From Morchella semilibera (lineage: Eukaryota; Ascomycota; Pezizomycetes; Pezizales; Morchellaceae), in NCBI GenBank assembly GCA_009192285.1, contig WBVU01000004.1, positions 4,610,001-4,674,000 of the forward strand: DNA of 64,000 nucleotides. Reading direction: 5' to 3'. The number at the start of each line of letters is the position of its first letter. Positions within the stretch are counted from its first letter, which is position 1. The translations under genes were made by a program, and so were the position numbers. The notes under the pieces were generated by a model. That model worked only from the letters and a program-made list of their open reading frames with translations. It was not told the origin of the DNA and made no database searches. Below are positions 54,239-64,000 of the stretch, one piece after another.

Positions 54239-56219
54239 GTGGGGGATCAGCGTTCACAAAAATTAACCCCGGAATCCTATGTCATGGGTACGGGGATTAG
54301 GTATCTTGACCATCACCACCCTTCGAATAAATGCATGCTACGAGGGAAAAACATGAGGGGAGGACGAAAATAACTCTTCGCACAATATGAATCTGTTACA
54401 AAAGAATTACCGCAACCTAAACGCGACCAGCCCACACATGAAAGTAAAAGAGAAAAAAAAATGGGGCCTTTGTCCCCAAGAAAAACTCCAGCATGTTTCC
54501 CTCTTCGATATGCACGTAGACTTTAGACCAGGGGGAAAATGCGATCCCGATCTATTTGAATTTTTATGTTCGCATGTTACACGCAGTACACTCCCGCTCG
54601 CGACTTAGATGTTTGAAGGGTACAACATGATGCGGACGGAGGCACCGAAGGATTTAGGGGGGAGATTGTGACGGAACCTGCAAATAATTATGTTAGCCAT
54701 AATATAGCGCCTAAAAATGAGTATGTGAATATCGTACTTAGCGCGAACAACACCACTATTTCCATGTGGCCTAGTGACTTTTCCCCAAATAACCCTAATC
54801 TTAGTTCCACGGATTTCCTTCGAAGCCCTATAGACAAAGGCTACCTTCTTTCCTGCAAATCCGTATACCTCATCAGTAATCAGTTCAAGGGCATAATATC
54901 CTATTACATTTGCCACTGGTAACGTACCACAGTAGAAGGTGGCATCTTTTTGATTGTCGGCGCCCTCGATCTTAATGAGGGAGGTGTTAGGGTTCGTGTT
55001 TCGCTTACCCCTCTGGTAGGAGAGGTGTTTCCCCTATTACCGAAGAAGTTGCCGTTAGTTGTCTGTTCTTCCCATTGTACCATCTTTCCTGTCCGAAACC
55101 CTCCCCCATGAACTGATTCAGCTGTTCCGCAACAATGCCAATCCTCTCTGATTGAACATCTGAGAGAACCTGGAACTTTATTTTTTTCCCTCGATCCCAG
55201 TAGACTAAAGCCCTTCCCGCATGTTTACTTGGTGGTATAGCCTCGGATACGATTAAACTACGAGCGGAAAGTGCGAAGCATGTGGATTGTGGGATGGAAG
55301 CTAGTTACCTTAACGTACACTACATCGCATGAATTAATTAGTGTAATTCTATTGTATAAGCTTGGGACAAATGTCAGGATTAAGAACTAGACATACGTCG
55401 GTGGTTGGATTCAGGCATTCTGTTTCTATTGAAAATTTAGTGATTATTAGCCTCTCTAAAGCTTCAAAATGTTTCCAACCCAAACTCGCTCAAGGAGGAT
55501 ATAGACATACTGAAGGAAATTCGCCGTGGATCGAATGTTGGCTGATTAGCGGAGTTGCAAGGCGGTCGGTCGTTACTATAGGCTCAGTTGTGAGTTGTTG
55601 ATATTGATAGAGTATTTCATGATTATGCGCACTAGGGCTGCCGTTGTGTGTGTGTTGCCAAGACTAGGGCAAGTGAATTCCGTAGATGTGGAAATAGCAT
55701 GACAGTCACATGTACTGCTACGGAATCAGGATGCCCGCGCCAAGATTTCGTGTCTCCATGTCGCTACTTACAGGCACTAGAGGGGTGTTGACGGATTGCA
55801 GGCAAAACTTGGCTTGGCTGTCTCTCTTTTGGCTTGTTCCGTCAACACCAAGTGTCCGTCAACACCCAGTGAACGACATACCGGGTGTTGAGGGTATGTA
55901 CTGAGAACCCGTTTTGGGAATTTCTTTAAAAGGGGTTCTCCTAAGGGCTATGGTTGGTCTAATATACATAATATTTTAAATAATGTGATGCTTGGTAGCC
56001 AAGCTGGTATTTGAGTAGTCTGGCCCACAGCTCTTGCAACACAACCTCTATCACCCCAATTGGATCCTTGTTTATCTATGAATTTATTAGAACATAACTT
56101 GGGATTGGAACTAAAAATTCAAAATACCTGTCCCTGCGTCTTAGCATAGGTCCTGATAATTCAGTACTCTCAGTGCTAATATGATCAATGGGGTTAATTT
56201 AAGCAATAATGGAGAGACT
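54239..56219. other. Intergenic, no gene recognised
   Basis: About 2 kb of apparently unique sequence. Frames of 60-100 codons (for example 54668-54922 plus, 55362-55601 plus) show no domain. A TCCGTCAACACC inverted repeat lies at 55784-55866. An LTR-A-like TGTCCCTGCGTCTTAGCA scrap is near 56131. Confidence 0.45.
55784..55866. repeat. GGTGTTGACGGA inverted repeat with third copy
   Basis: GGTGTTGACGGA at 55784-55795 has perfect reverse complements at 55838-55849 and 55855-55866. It can form two alternative stems. Confidence 0.75.
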
Positions 56220-56984
56220 TATCAGCAAGATTCCATTTGTCTCCTGAGCTCTCCTGAGCTGTGACGGAGTAACCCGACGCAAAGAAGAAGATGACAATGA
56301 TAACGCAGAAGAACCCGAGGAACACAGTCCAGGGACGAGGAGACTGACGAAGACAAGGGCAACACTGGGCAGGCACACGCACAGGCACCGGCAAAGGCAA
56401 AGGCAAGAGCAAGGGCACCAGGACACAGAGCAGGGAAAGCGAGGACCAAGTGGACCTTAACGAGAACGATGAGAGATACTATGGTTTTCCTCTTGTCAGA
56501 GGATCAAGTATTTGATACGAGAGGCTATGGCTTGGAAATAGGAATAAATTCTTATGTACTGAGATGACAGGAAGACGAGACAAAAGAGAAAAGAAAGAAA
56601 GAACTAAGGAAAACATCTAACCCCGCTATTTAACATTCCCCTCCACCAGTCCGCTATGCATCACCTCATAGAAACCCATAGAAATCCATCACATCCACAT
56701 CTCATATTCCTCCCCACCATCTTCGCTATTTACATTACAAATCTATCACGCCACCGAACCTCCTAGAACCTAATGACGACACCCCCCTTTAGCACACCCC
56801 TTCCTCGCTTAACCATTCCTAAACAATCACAACAGCGCTTCCACTACCGAACCTTCGGGACTAATGCCAAGACGCCGAGACATAAGCCTTAGGAGACTCA
56901 AAAAATATCCAGTAGTTTCAGGAGACTCCCAGGATACCCGGGAGACGGCTGGGAGACTTTAGTCATAAGTTGAATTTGCTGATA
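56220..56984 (+). mobile_element. Foldback MITE split by a solo LTR-A
   Basis: The left part (56220-56259) and the right part (about 56888-56984, ending TTTGCTGATA) flank an LTR-A. Without it, the MITE is about 137 bp. This is the reverse of the usual nesting order. Confidence 0.8.
56260..56882 (-). mobile_element. Solo LTR-A inside a MITE
   Basis: 623 bp, reading TGTGACGGAGTAACCC to GACGCCGAGACA. The 5-bp flanks TGAGC and TAAGC have one mismatch. Confidence 0.85.
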
Positions 56985-57937
56985 AAAATGAGGAGAGGTT
57001 GTTATCATAGGTTTCAATAGGATTTGGTTGCAGGGAGAATTAAAAATGAGATTTGAGGATATATTAGGGAAGAATACAAGATGGGGTAATAATAGGTTCT
57101 ATAGGATTCTATACTTTGATGTAAGAATCATAGTGGAGGATCTAACCTGGTCCTCACATTCTATGCTTTGTTGTGATAGAGTAACCCGACGCAAAGAAGA
57201 AGATGACAATGATGACGCAGGAAAACCCGAGGGGCACAGCCTCGGCGACGAGGAGACTGACGAAGACAAGGGCGACGCCGGGCAGGCACAAGCACAAGCA
57301 CCGGCGAAGACAAAGGCAAGGGCAAAGACGCAGAAGCGCATAGTAGGGAGACTGAGGACCAGATGGACCTCAACGAGAACGATGAGAAATACTATGGGTT
57401 TCTTCTTGTTAGAGGATCGAGTCTTTGGTACGAGAAGCTATGGCTTTGGAAATAGGAGTAGATTCCAATGTACCGAGATAACAGGAAGACGAGACGAAGA
57501 GAAAAGAAAGAAAGAACTAAGAAAAACATCTATCCCCGCTATTTAACACACCTCCTCCACCGGTCCGCTATGACTCACACTTTCACCTCAGGCTGTACAA
57601 CCCCATAGAAACCCATCGCTACCACACCTCGTAATCCTCCCCACCATCTCCGCTATTCTACATTACCAATCCATCACGCCATCGAACCTCCTAGAACTCA
57701 ATGACGACAACCTCCATCTCGCGCTCCCAACCCTCGCTTAACATTACCCTAACAACCACAACCATACCTCGACTACCGAACTGTCGGGACAGATGCCAAG
57801 ACGCCGGGACATTTGTTTTCTTCTTGCTTTTGCCTTCGCTACTGTCTTGCGCTTCTGTTAGCCCTGCCTATTCCCCTCGATCTCATCTGTGTTGTCATCT
57901 TTATTTATGTCTGAGTGGTCTGGCTTACTCCATCACA
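56985..57937 (+). mobile_element. LTR-A split by another LTR-A
   Basis: A diverged plus-orientation LTR-A (56985-57171 and 57817-57937, ending ACTCCATCACA) surrounds the opposite copy at 57172. Confidence 0.7.
57172..57811 (-). mobile_element. Solo LTR-A, 640 bp, with a long antisense open frame
   Basis: Flanked by TTTGT (57167-57171 and 57812-57816). A plus-strand frame ending at 57546 runs through most of it: an acidic RRKEEDDNDDA start, QAQAQAPAKTKARAKT, and the basic REKRKKELRKTSI-type end found in other copies. Confidence 0.88.
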
Positions 57938-58015
57938 ATACTACGAGGGGGAATTCAAAGAAGAGGATAATACAACACTTTTTTTCTATTTTTTAAAAAA
58001 ATAATTTTATATTTT

Positions 58016-59280
58016 TGTGAAGGAGTTACCCGACGCAAAGTAAAAGATGACAATGATGATGCAGAAGAACTCAAGGAGCACAGCCAGCACGACGAGGATA
58101 CCGACGAAGACAGTAACAACACTAGGCAGGCACAAGTATAGCTATCGGCAAAGTGAAAGGCAAAGACAGAGGCAAATGGTCACAAGGCAGAGGAAGTGAG
58201 GACCGGATGGAACTCAACGAGGACGATGTCCCGGCGTCTTAGCATCGGTCCCGAGGATTTGATAGTCGTAGCGTTGTTGTGATTGTTCAGGAATAGTTAA
58301 GTGAGGTTGGGGTGTGTTAAGGAAGGTTGTCGTCATAGGTTTCTAGGAGGTTCGATGGCGTGATGGATTTGTAATGTAAATAGCGAAGATGGTGTGGAGG
58401 AATAGGAGGTGTAGTAGTGATGGGTTTCTATAGAATTCTGTGAGCGACAAGGTGAGTCATAGTGAACTAGGGGTGGAGGTGTGTTAAATAGCGGAGATAG
58501 ATGTTTTCCTTAGTCCTTTCTTTCTTTTCTCTCTATCTCGTTTTCCTGCTATCTCGGTACATGGAAATTTACTCCTATCCTCAAGCCATAGTCCCTCGTA
58601 CCCAAGATCCTGCCCTCTACAAGAGGAAAACCATAGCATCTCTCATCGTTCTCGTTGAGGTCCATTCAATCCTCACTCTCTCTGCTCTGTGCTCTTGTGC
58701 CACTGCCCTTGCCTTTGCCTTCGCCGGTGCCTGTACCTGTGCCTGCCCGGTGTTGCCTCTGTCTTCATCGGTCTCCTCGTCGAGTAGACTGTGCTCCTTG
58801 AGTCCTTCTGCTTCATCATTGTCATCTTCTTCTTTGCGTCGGGTTACTCCGTCACAGACGATGAGAGTTACTAGGGACTTCCTTCTGAAAGGATAGAGTT
58901 TTGGGTACGAGAGACTATTGCTTGAAGATAGGGGCACACTCCTATGAACTGAGATGGCAGGGAGACGAGACAGATGGGGAAGAAAGAAGGAACTAAAGGC
59001 GAAGTCTTCTCGCGCTATTTAATGTCCTCCTCTACCAGTCCGCTATGACTCTTACCGTCACCCCATAGAATCTTATAGAAACCACTCGCTACCATACTTC
59101 GTATTCCTCGCCACCATCTCTTCTATTTATATTACAATTCCATTATGCCATTGAACCTCCTAGAACCTAATGATGACACCCTCTCCTTAGCACAACCCCT
59201 CTTCGCTTATCTTACTTTAACAATTACAACAACGCTTCGATTACCGAATTCTTAGAACCAGATGCCAAGATGCCGGGACA
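58016..59280 (-). mobile_element. LTR-A split by another LTR-A
   Basis: Reads TGTGAAGGAGTTACCC to GATGCCGGGACA. The 5-bp flanks ATTTT and ACTTT are near-matching. The interrupting copy is at 58227-58856. Confidence 0.8.
58227..58856 (+). mobile_element. Solo LTR-A, 630 bp, GACGA duplication
   Basis: Begins TGTCCCGGCGTCTTAG and ends GTTACTCCGTCACA. Perfect GACGA lies at 58222-58226 and 58857-58861. Confidence 0.9.
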
Positions 59281-59413
59281 ACTTTCTTTCTGTTGGTAGT
59301 GAGACTTTTGGTGGTGACATGTCCCAGTATCTTGGCATCGGGCCCGATAGTTTAGTGGTCGAAGCGTTGATGTAACTGATGAAGTAGTGATAAGCAAGAA
59401 GGGACTCGATCAG

Positions 59414-59550
59414 CATCAGCAAACTCAACTTGTGACTGGAGTCTCCCAGCAGTCTCCCAGGTCTCCTGAGACTCTCCTGAGACCCCTGGATATTTTGTGA
59501 GTCTCCTGAGGCTCAGGAGACATCAGGAGACAAATGAAGTCTTGCTGATG
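59414..59550 (-). mobile_element. 137-bp foldback MITE
   Basis: A reverse copy of 137 bp with AG duplications (59412-59413 and 59551-59552). Confidence 0.9.
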
Positions 59551-59625
59551 AGGGGAGGGTATCGTCATTGGGTTCTAGGAGGTTTGATGGCGTGATGGAT
59601 TTGTAATGTAAATAGAAGAAATAGT

Positions 59626-60264
59626 TGTGACGGAGTAACCCGACGCAAAGAAAAAGATGACAATGATGACGCAGAAGGACCCAAGGAACACAGTCTAAGC
59701 GACGAGGAGACCGACGAACACAAAGGTAATACCGGGCAGGCATAAGCACAGGCATCGGCAAAGGCAAAGACAAGGGCAAAGGCACAAGGGCACAGAGCAG
59801 GAAGAGTGAGGACCTGATGGACCTCAGCGAGAACAATGGGAGCTACTATGGGTTTTCTCTTGTCCAAGGATTGAGTATTTGGTACGAGAGGCTATGGTTT
59901 AGAAATAGGAGTTGATTCCTATGTACCGAGATAATAGGAAGACGAGACAGGGAGAAAAGAAAGAAAGAACTAAGAAAAACCTCCAACCCCACTATTTAAC
60001 ACATCTTTCCAATCAGTCCGCTATAACTCACACTCAGGCTTTTGTTCATAGAATCTCATGGAAACCCATTACTGCCACACCTTGTATTCCTCCCCACCCT
60101 CTCGCTATTTTACATTACCAATCCATCACGCCATCGAACTTTATAGAATCCAATAACGACACCCCCCCCTTTAACTCACCCCTTCCTTGCTTAGCATTAC
60201 CCCAACAATCACGATAGTGTTTCGACTACTAAACCCTCGGGACCGATGCTAAGACGCTGGGATA
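59626..60264 (-). mobile_element. Solo LTR-A, 639 bp, ATAGT duplication
   Basis: Reads TGTGACGGAGTAACCC to GACGCTGGGATA, with ATAGT at 59621-59625 and 60265-60269. Confidence 0.9.
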
Positions 60265-60277
60265 ATAGTGAGGAAAA

Positions 60278-60508
60278 TATCAGCAACGCTTCATTTGTCT
60301 CCTGATGTCTCCTGAGCCTCAAGAGACTCAAAAGATATCCAGGAGTCTGTCCCAACGTCTTGGCATCAGTCCCAGTGCATCAGTAAACTCAACTTGTGAT
60401 TGGAGTGTCTCACAGGTCTCCTGAGAGTCTCCTGAGACTCCTGTATAATATTTTTTGAGTCTCTTGAGGCTCAGGAGACATTAGGAGATAAATGAAGTCT
60501 TACTGATG
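60278..60508. mobile_element. Two foldback MITE pieces around a 30-bp LTR-A scrap
   Basis: The left half of a forward MITE (60278-60347) meets the first 30 bp of an LTR-A (60348-60377). A nearly whole reverse MITE (60378-60508, 131 bp) follows. The rearrangement order is unclear. Confidence 0.75.
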
Positions 60509-60631
60509 TTGCTAGAATCCAATGACTTCATCCCCAGCCTATTTTACTTGATTCTCGCTAAACATAACTTCATTAGTTGTAACAGAGCTACGATTACTTA
60601 AACATCGGGACTGATGCTAAAACGTCGGGAC
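60509..60631 (-). mobile_element. LTR-A end fragment
   Basis: Holds CTAGAATCCAATGAC... through GATGCTAAAACGTCGGGACA, the plus-strand right end of a minus-orientation LTR-A. Confidence 0.7.
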
Positions 60632-60673
60632 AATATATCACGTCCTCCCTATTTCTTTCTATACTTTCCCTAA

Positions 60674-60775
60674 ACCTTCACCTTTACACTTTCATCCCTA
60701 TACCTTCATCTCTACACCTTCATCTCTACCCCTTTATTTTTATGCCTTCATTTTTATGCATCCATCTCGACGCCC
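60674..60775. repeat. 14-bp minisatellite, about 7 units
   Basis: Units of the type CCTTCATCTCTACA (variants CCTTCACCTTTACA, CCTTTATTTTTATG, CCTTCATTTTTATG). Non-coding. Confidence 0.85.
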
Positions 60776-62362
60776 CCACTTCCGCTACGGTTGAACATCT
60801 AATTCCCCTCTCAATATGGGCTGAGGCTAATCGGTGAATTAAGCACCAACTGGCAATCCAGTGAATCTAATGATGCACCCAATATAGCGAATCCAGCCCT
60901 CAATCCAGCAAATACCGCACCCAATCCAGCAAATCCAAATGAGCACGCTAGAGGAATCAGACACTGTGCCGCAATGAGCTGTATCATAACGTACCGTACA
61001 GAACATACAATAAAACAGGTAAGCAGGCAAGCCGTTATAGTAGTAGTTTTTAGACATATGTATATAGTATTGAATCATGAAATAAATAAGAATTTAATCT
61101 GTGAAATTTACCTATGCAGAACAAGTGTGAATACTGGCCTACCTGCGCATTTGGTTTTTTCAATGAGTAAAATCAGTATTATATAGGACTTCTTCATGAT
61201 ATCATATGATAAATATCTCAGACTGAGCCAAAAGTTAGCTTCAACGAGGCATGATCATATGAAACGCCAAATCAGCCATATATCCTGTTTAACTACACCC
61301 TATATCAGGCTGATAAAAAGATGTGGACTGGCGGTAAAGTACTTATGCTATCCACAAGTTTTTAAAATCGCCTGTTGGCCTAAAATCTCTACTACCTGTA
61401 TTAAACAATATACACAACATTTTTATGGATATAGTAGATTAAAGAAGACGCTATTGGCTAACTCAGATGACTGTCCTCCGTAACTGGTAACCTTTATTTT
61501 TTTTGTGTCTTGATACCGTTACTGTCAACGCTTTTTTATTGTATAGAATTATCAATATTCAGGAAGAGTACTCGCTGAACGGCTCCCAAAATAGTTAACT
61601 GCGGAAGGAATTTAGCAATTAGTTTATGTTCCTAGGAGTTCATGAAAAGATCAAGCTAAAAAAGGGGTCTGGACGCATAGGTTACTCTGCATACTGCCTG
61701 TAGGAGCGGAGGCGTCAAGCTGGAGAGGTACGGGAGTTTGGAACCTCACTTAGTACAAATCTCTCCACTCATTCTGTAAAGGGAAAGGAAAAAGAGTTAC
61801 TTATACACGGTCTATTTATTCGCTATGTAATACTTACCTATGCTTGGATCGATGCTTTGATTTGTATCATGACGCTAAGTCTCGCTAAGAGGCTACTTTC
61901 AGAATGGAGAGATTTTCCTTCCTAACACGGGTGGAATGTTGTGGTTCTTGGTATTGATTTCGAAACTTTCAAACGAAGTCAGAGCGCCATACCGCGGCAT
62001 ATTGCGAGTTCCTCGGAGTAGGTCAAGTGGAAGAGAATGAGAGGGGGGAATGATGATTGTATTCAACTGAGCGTCCTTAATCACTGTAATATATACTTGT
62101 CTCATCGTATCTAGTTGTCCTCCATAGTATTTCTTGCATGTCTTCCTGAGTGTTTTTATCTCGCGTGACAGACAATACTTAAGTCTTTTATAACACCTGA
62201 GATACTACAGCCTTTTGCTCTTAACCAATTCAATTCGTGGCTATTGGGTAGGAGGTGTTATGGTGAAATAAAAGGCTAGCAATGAGCGAGTTCCTTTGGC
62301 TTTGTGTATCTAGTCCACTTATGCTTTTCGTTCTTCACTTCCGGCGTCTGGCCTTGTATGCG
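60776..62362. other. Intergenic, no gene recognised
   Basis: Near 60850-60945 AATCCAG repeats appear (AATCCAGTGAATC, AATCCAGCCCTCAATCCAGCAAAT). A frame at 61196-61483 (plus, 95 codons) is open but unrecognised. The last few hundred bases probably hold the 3' flank of the ANCHR-like gene. Confidence 0.4.
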
Positions 62363-63441
62363 CTATGTCATATGGGTGTCAGCATGCATTTTAGGATAAT
62401 CAGCAAGAAATGCAGCACCTTCGTATAGGCAGTTCGCACAATATATATCATTTTCGCAGCCGAGGCAACAATATTCGGCATCTTCATTACATATACCTAT
62501 AGAAATGTTCAGTTTTGAGTCACCTAACTGCCACTTTGGCACTGTGCAACGAAAGGAAAAAAGACTTACAGCACCATGTATCAGTCTCATCCACTGAATC
62601 TCTACTGTACACTGGTTTTGGGGGAGGATCTATTATGGGGACTGAAGGGAGCTCTGGCCCTCCTAGAGCTTCAAACCGCCTGATCAGATCTTCATCAGGT
62701 TCTATCGTTTTGGGGGTTGGACACCCCCGCTGGTTACTTTCTCGCCATCTTCCATCCCCCTCCTCATCCAAAATTATGCCATGAGCCTTCTCAAACTCTA
62801 TCTCATCTTTGATCATTTCCAAAATATTCTCCTCCGCGTCTGCATCGCTCTTGGCGTCTTCTTTGAGTGAGTTGTTTCGTAACCAATTTGGCACCAACGT
62901 AGCGACGGTCCCGTTTCGGCCCTCGACCTCTTGAATAGATGTTGATGTTCGTATATCTGAGAGCAGCTGTTCAAGCTGGTTGTCATCAATCTCATCAATC
63001 TCATCAACTGCACATGTCTCTTTTTCTAAACTTAGCGTATTGATGAGCTCCTGGTGAACTGGATTAGAGCTAAAGGTCTCGCCGTTTTCGTGGATCAAAG
63101 ATCAAACCTTTACGGAAACATAATGGCCAGGTTTGTAGTATATATCACCCGTAAACTCTTCTGAGTGAAGCTTAACCTCGTATGCTGGTGACTTCTCGAA
63201 TAGTTTCCTGAAACGAGTGACTAACACGTCCTCATCGTAATCCGGGGGTATGTTATCACCCTTGTCAATGAACGGAGCAGTATTCCTGCAATAATATTCA
63301 AGAGTACGTAATTGTTAATATTACATTTGGCATCTTGATAACTTTGCAACCATGTTATAGAGATAATAGTAGGGGAACGACTTACCCCGAGTCTAAAGAG
63401 TGTCTTAACCTAGCAAGGCGGAGGGCCAGATCATCATCCAT
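62363..63441 (-). CDS. ANCHR/ZFYVE19-like zinc-binding protein, in-frame TGA
   Basis: Three exons on the minus strand (63441-63386, 63285-62570, 62496-62363) with introns of 100 and 73 bp (GTAAGT donors) give 302 codons in one frame. The start MDDDLALRLARLR looks like an N-terminal MIM-type helix, and DEDVLVTRFRKLF may be another. The C-terminus has the B-box-like zinc site WCCICNEDAEYCCLGC followed by YCANCLYEGA. Together these are features of fungal relatives of ANCHR, the abscission/NoCut regulator. Codon 80 (63102-63104) is TGA, in frame, between YVSVKV and SLIHENG. I found no GT-AG intron that removes it. The gene may be a recent pseudogene, have another start, or hold a sequence error. 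Confidence 0.7.
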
Positions 63442-63732
63442 ATGTACTGTAGTTCGGGAGAATTAACAGGTGTGATAGCACGTGCTTAGTACATATAATA
63501 GGTCCCCACAATCTTCTACTATCTACTATAATAACATCGATTTGTGTACTGCTTGGCGGGTTACCCTGCCTGCAGTTAGGTGGCAAGCTGGCCACTCCAC
63601 TAAAAAGAACACTAAGCATAAGACTCTGACACAGCTAGAAATAATTCAATATGGGGACGCCTATAACTGGAGTGTCTCAATGACATGAGTTCATGGCCTA
63701 ATAATAAATCACGTCAACTCTTGGTGCCTGGC
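63442..63732. other. 5' flank of the ANCHR-like gene
   Basis: About 290 bp of unique DNA between the start of the ANCHR-like gene and a MITE. Nothing else seen. Confidence 0.4.
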
Positions 63733-63845
63733 CTGATGTCTCCTAAGCCTCATGAGGCTCAAAAAATATCCAGGAGTCTCAGGAGACTCTCAGGAGACCT
63801 GGGAGACTGTTGGGAGACTCCAGTCACAAGTTGAGTTTGTTGATG
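63733..63845 (+). mobile_element. 5'-truncated foldback MITE
   Basis: Begins inside the family at CCTGATGTCTCCTAAGCC and ends TTTGTTGATG. The first about 24 bp are missing. Confidence 0.8.
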
Positions 63846-63973
63846 AATTCAACATTTAGAACCCCCGATTATCCCAATAATCTGCCAAGAAAATAATCAC
63901 CTTCGGAGATAATTATTCCCATACAGAACAAATATCCTGATACTAGTAGCCTAATTCTATTTCAATGTTCTCT

Positions 63974-64000
63974 TGTGACGGAGTAATCCGACGCAAAGAA
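63974..64000 (-). mobile_element. LTR-A, start only (window edge)
   Basis: TGTGACGGAGTAATCCGACG runs off the window end. The remainder is expected beyond it. Confidence 0.75.

Larger units (their letters stand above)
59320..60277 (+). mobile_element. LTR-A with nested MITE and LTR-A
   Basis: A plus-orientation LTR-A from TGTCCCAGTATCTTGG (59320) is interrupted by a MITE (59414-59550) and an opposite LTR-A (59626-60264), then resumes briefly before the MITE scraps at 60278. Confidence 0.75.

Noticed and set aside
26198-59836. Many frames reading MRSIRSSLSLLCALVPLPLPLPSP and similar
   Set aside because: These are the LTR-A element-sense strand read through its GCAAAGGCAAAGG repeats. Leu/Pro richness reflects simple sequence.

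Overview
This looks like nuclear DNA of a filamentous ascomycete (Pezizomycotina) with a transposon-rich genome. The host genes have many short GT-AG introns (about 48-100 bp). Their protein types are typical of filamentous ascomycetes: a Zn2Cys6 regulator, a PhoD-like phosphatase with a long fungal N-terminal half, a membrane-anchored hydrolase-like protein and a Ctr copper transporter. I cannot name a species from sequence alone.

Host genes occupy element-poor islands. They are a membrane alpha/beta-hydrolase-like gene (2142-3895, minus), a Zn2Cys6 transcription factor (21526-24333, plus), a PhoD-like phosphatase (33828-37554, plus), a Ctr-type copper transporter (38539-39248, minus) divergent from 3-hydroxyanthranilate 3,4-dioxygenase (39652-40419, plus), a mitochondrial-looking RnpA-like protein with a telomere-like promoter repeat (53300-54238, plus), and an ANCHR/ZFYVE19-like gene (62363-63441, minus) with an in-frame TGA. 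The exon joins proposed here were derived by hand and checked for frame; the N-terminal part of the hydrolase gene could not be resolved.

The rest is mostly layered mobile DNA in blocks at about 1-1167, 4320-16700, 25550-32850, 41500-49200, 56200-60630 and 63730-64000. One Ty3/gypsy family with ~632-bp LTRs (LTR-A) provides three decayed internal regions and many solo LTRs, several with perfect 5-bp target duplications. Two other LTR-like families (LTR-B ~475-497 bp, LTR-C ~500 bp) also make 5-bp duplications but have TATCACGG/CCGTGATA-type ends. A single ~400-bp insertion (called LTR-D) also has a 5-bp duplication. All retroelement material is fossil.

The most distinctive signal is a foldback element of almost exactly 137 bp with 9-bp inverted ends (CATCAGCAA...TTGCTGATG) and an inside made of GGAGACT/AGTCTCC iterations. 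I count about 28 copies or pieces. Sixteen have perfect 2-bp target duplications of varied sequence (AA, TT, TA, CT, TG, GG, TC, AG), so it is not restricted to TA. Copies sit in LTRs, in gypsy internal DNA and in each other. I do not recognise this family.

DNA transposon relics include a Tc1/mariner copy split by an LTR-C, a piggyBac transposase tail, a two-gene PIF/Harbinger element, a pogo-type MITE, and two related short perfect hairpins of unknown nature.
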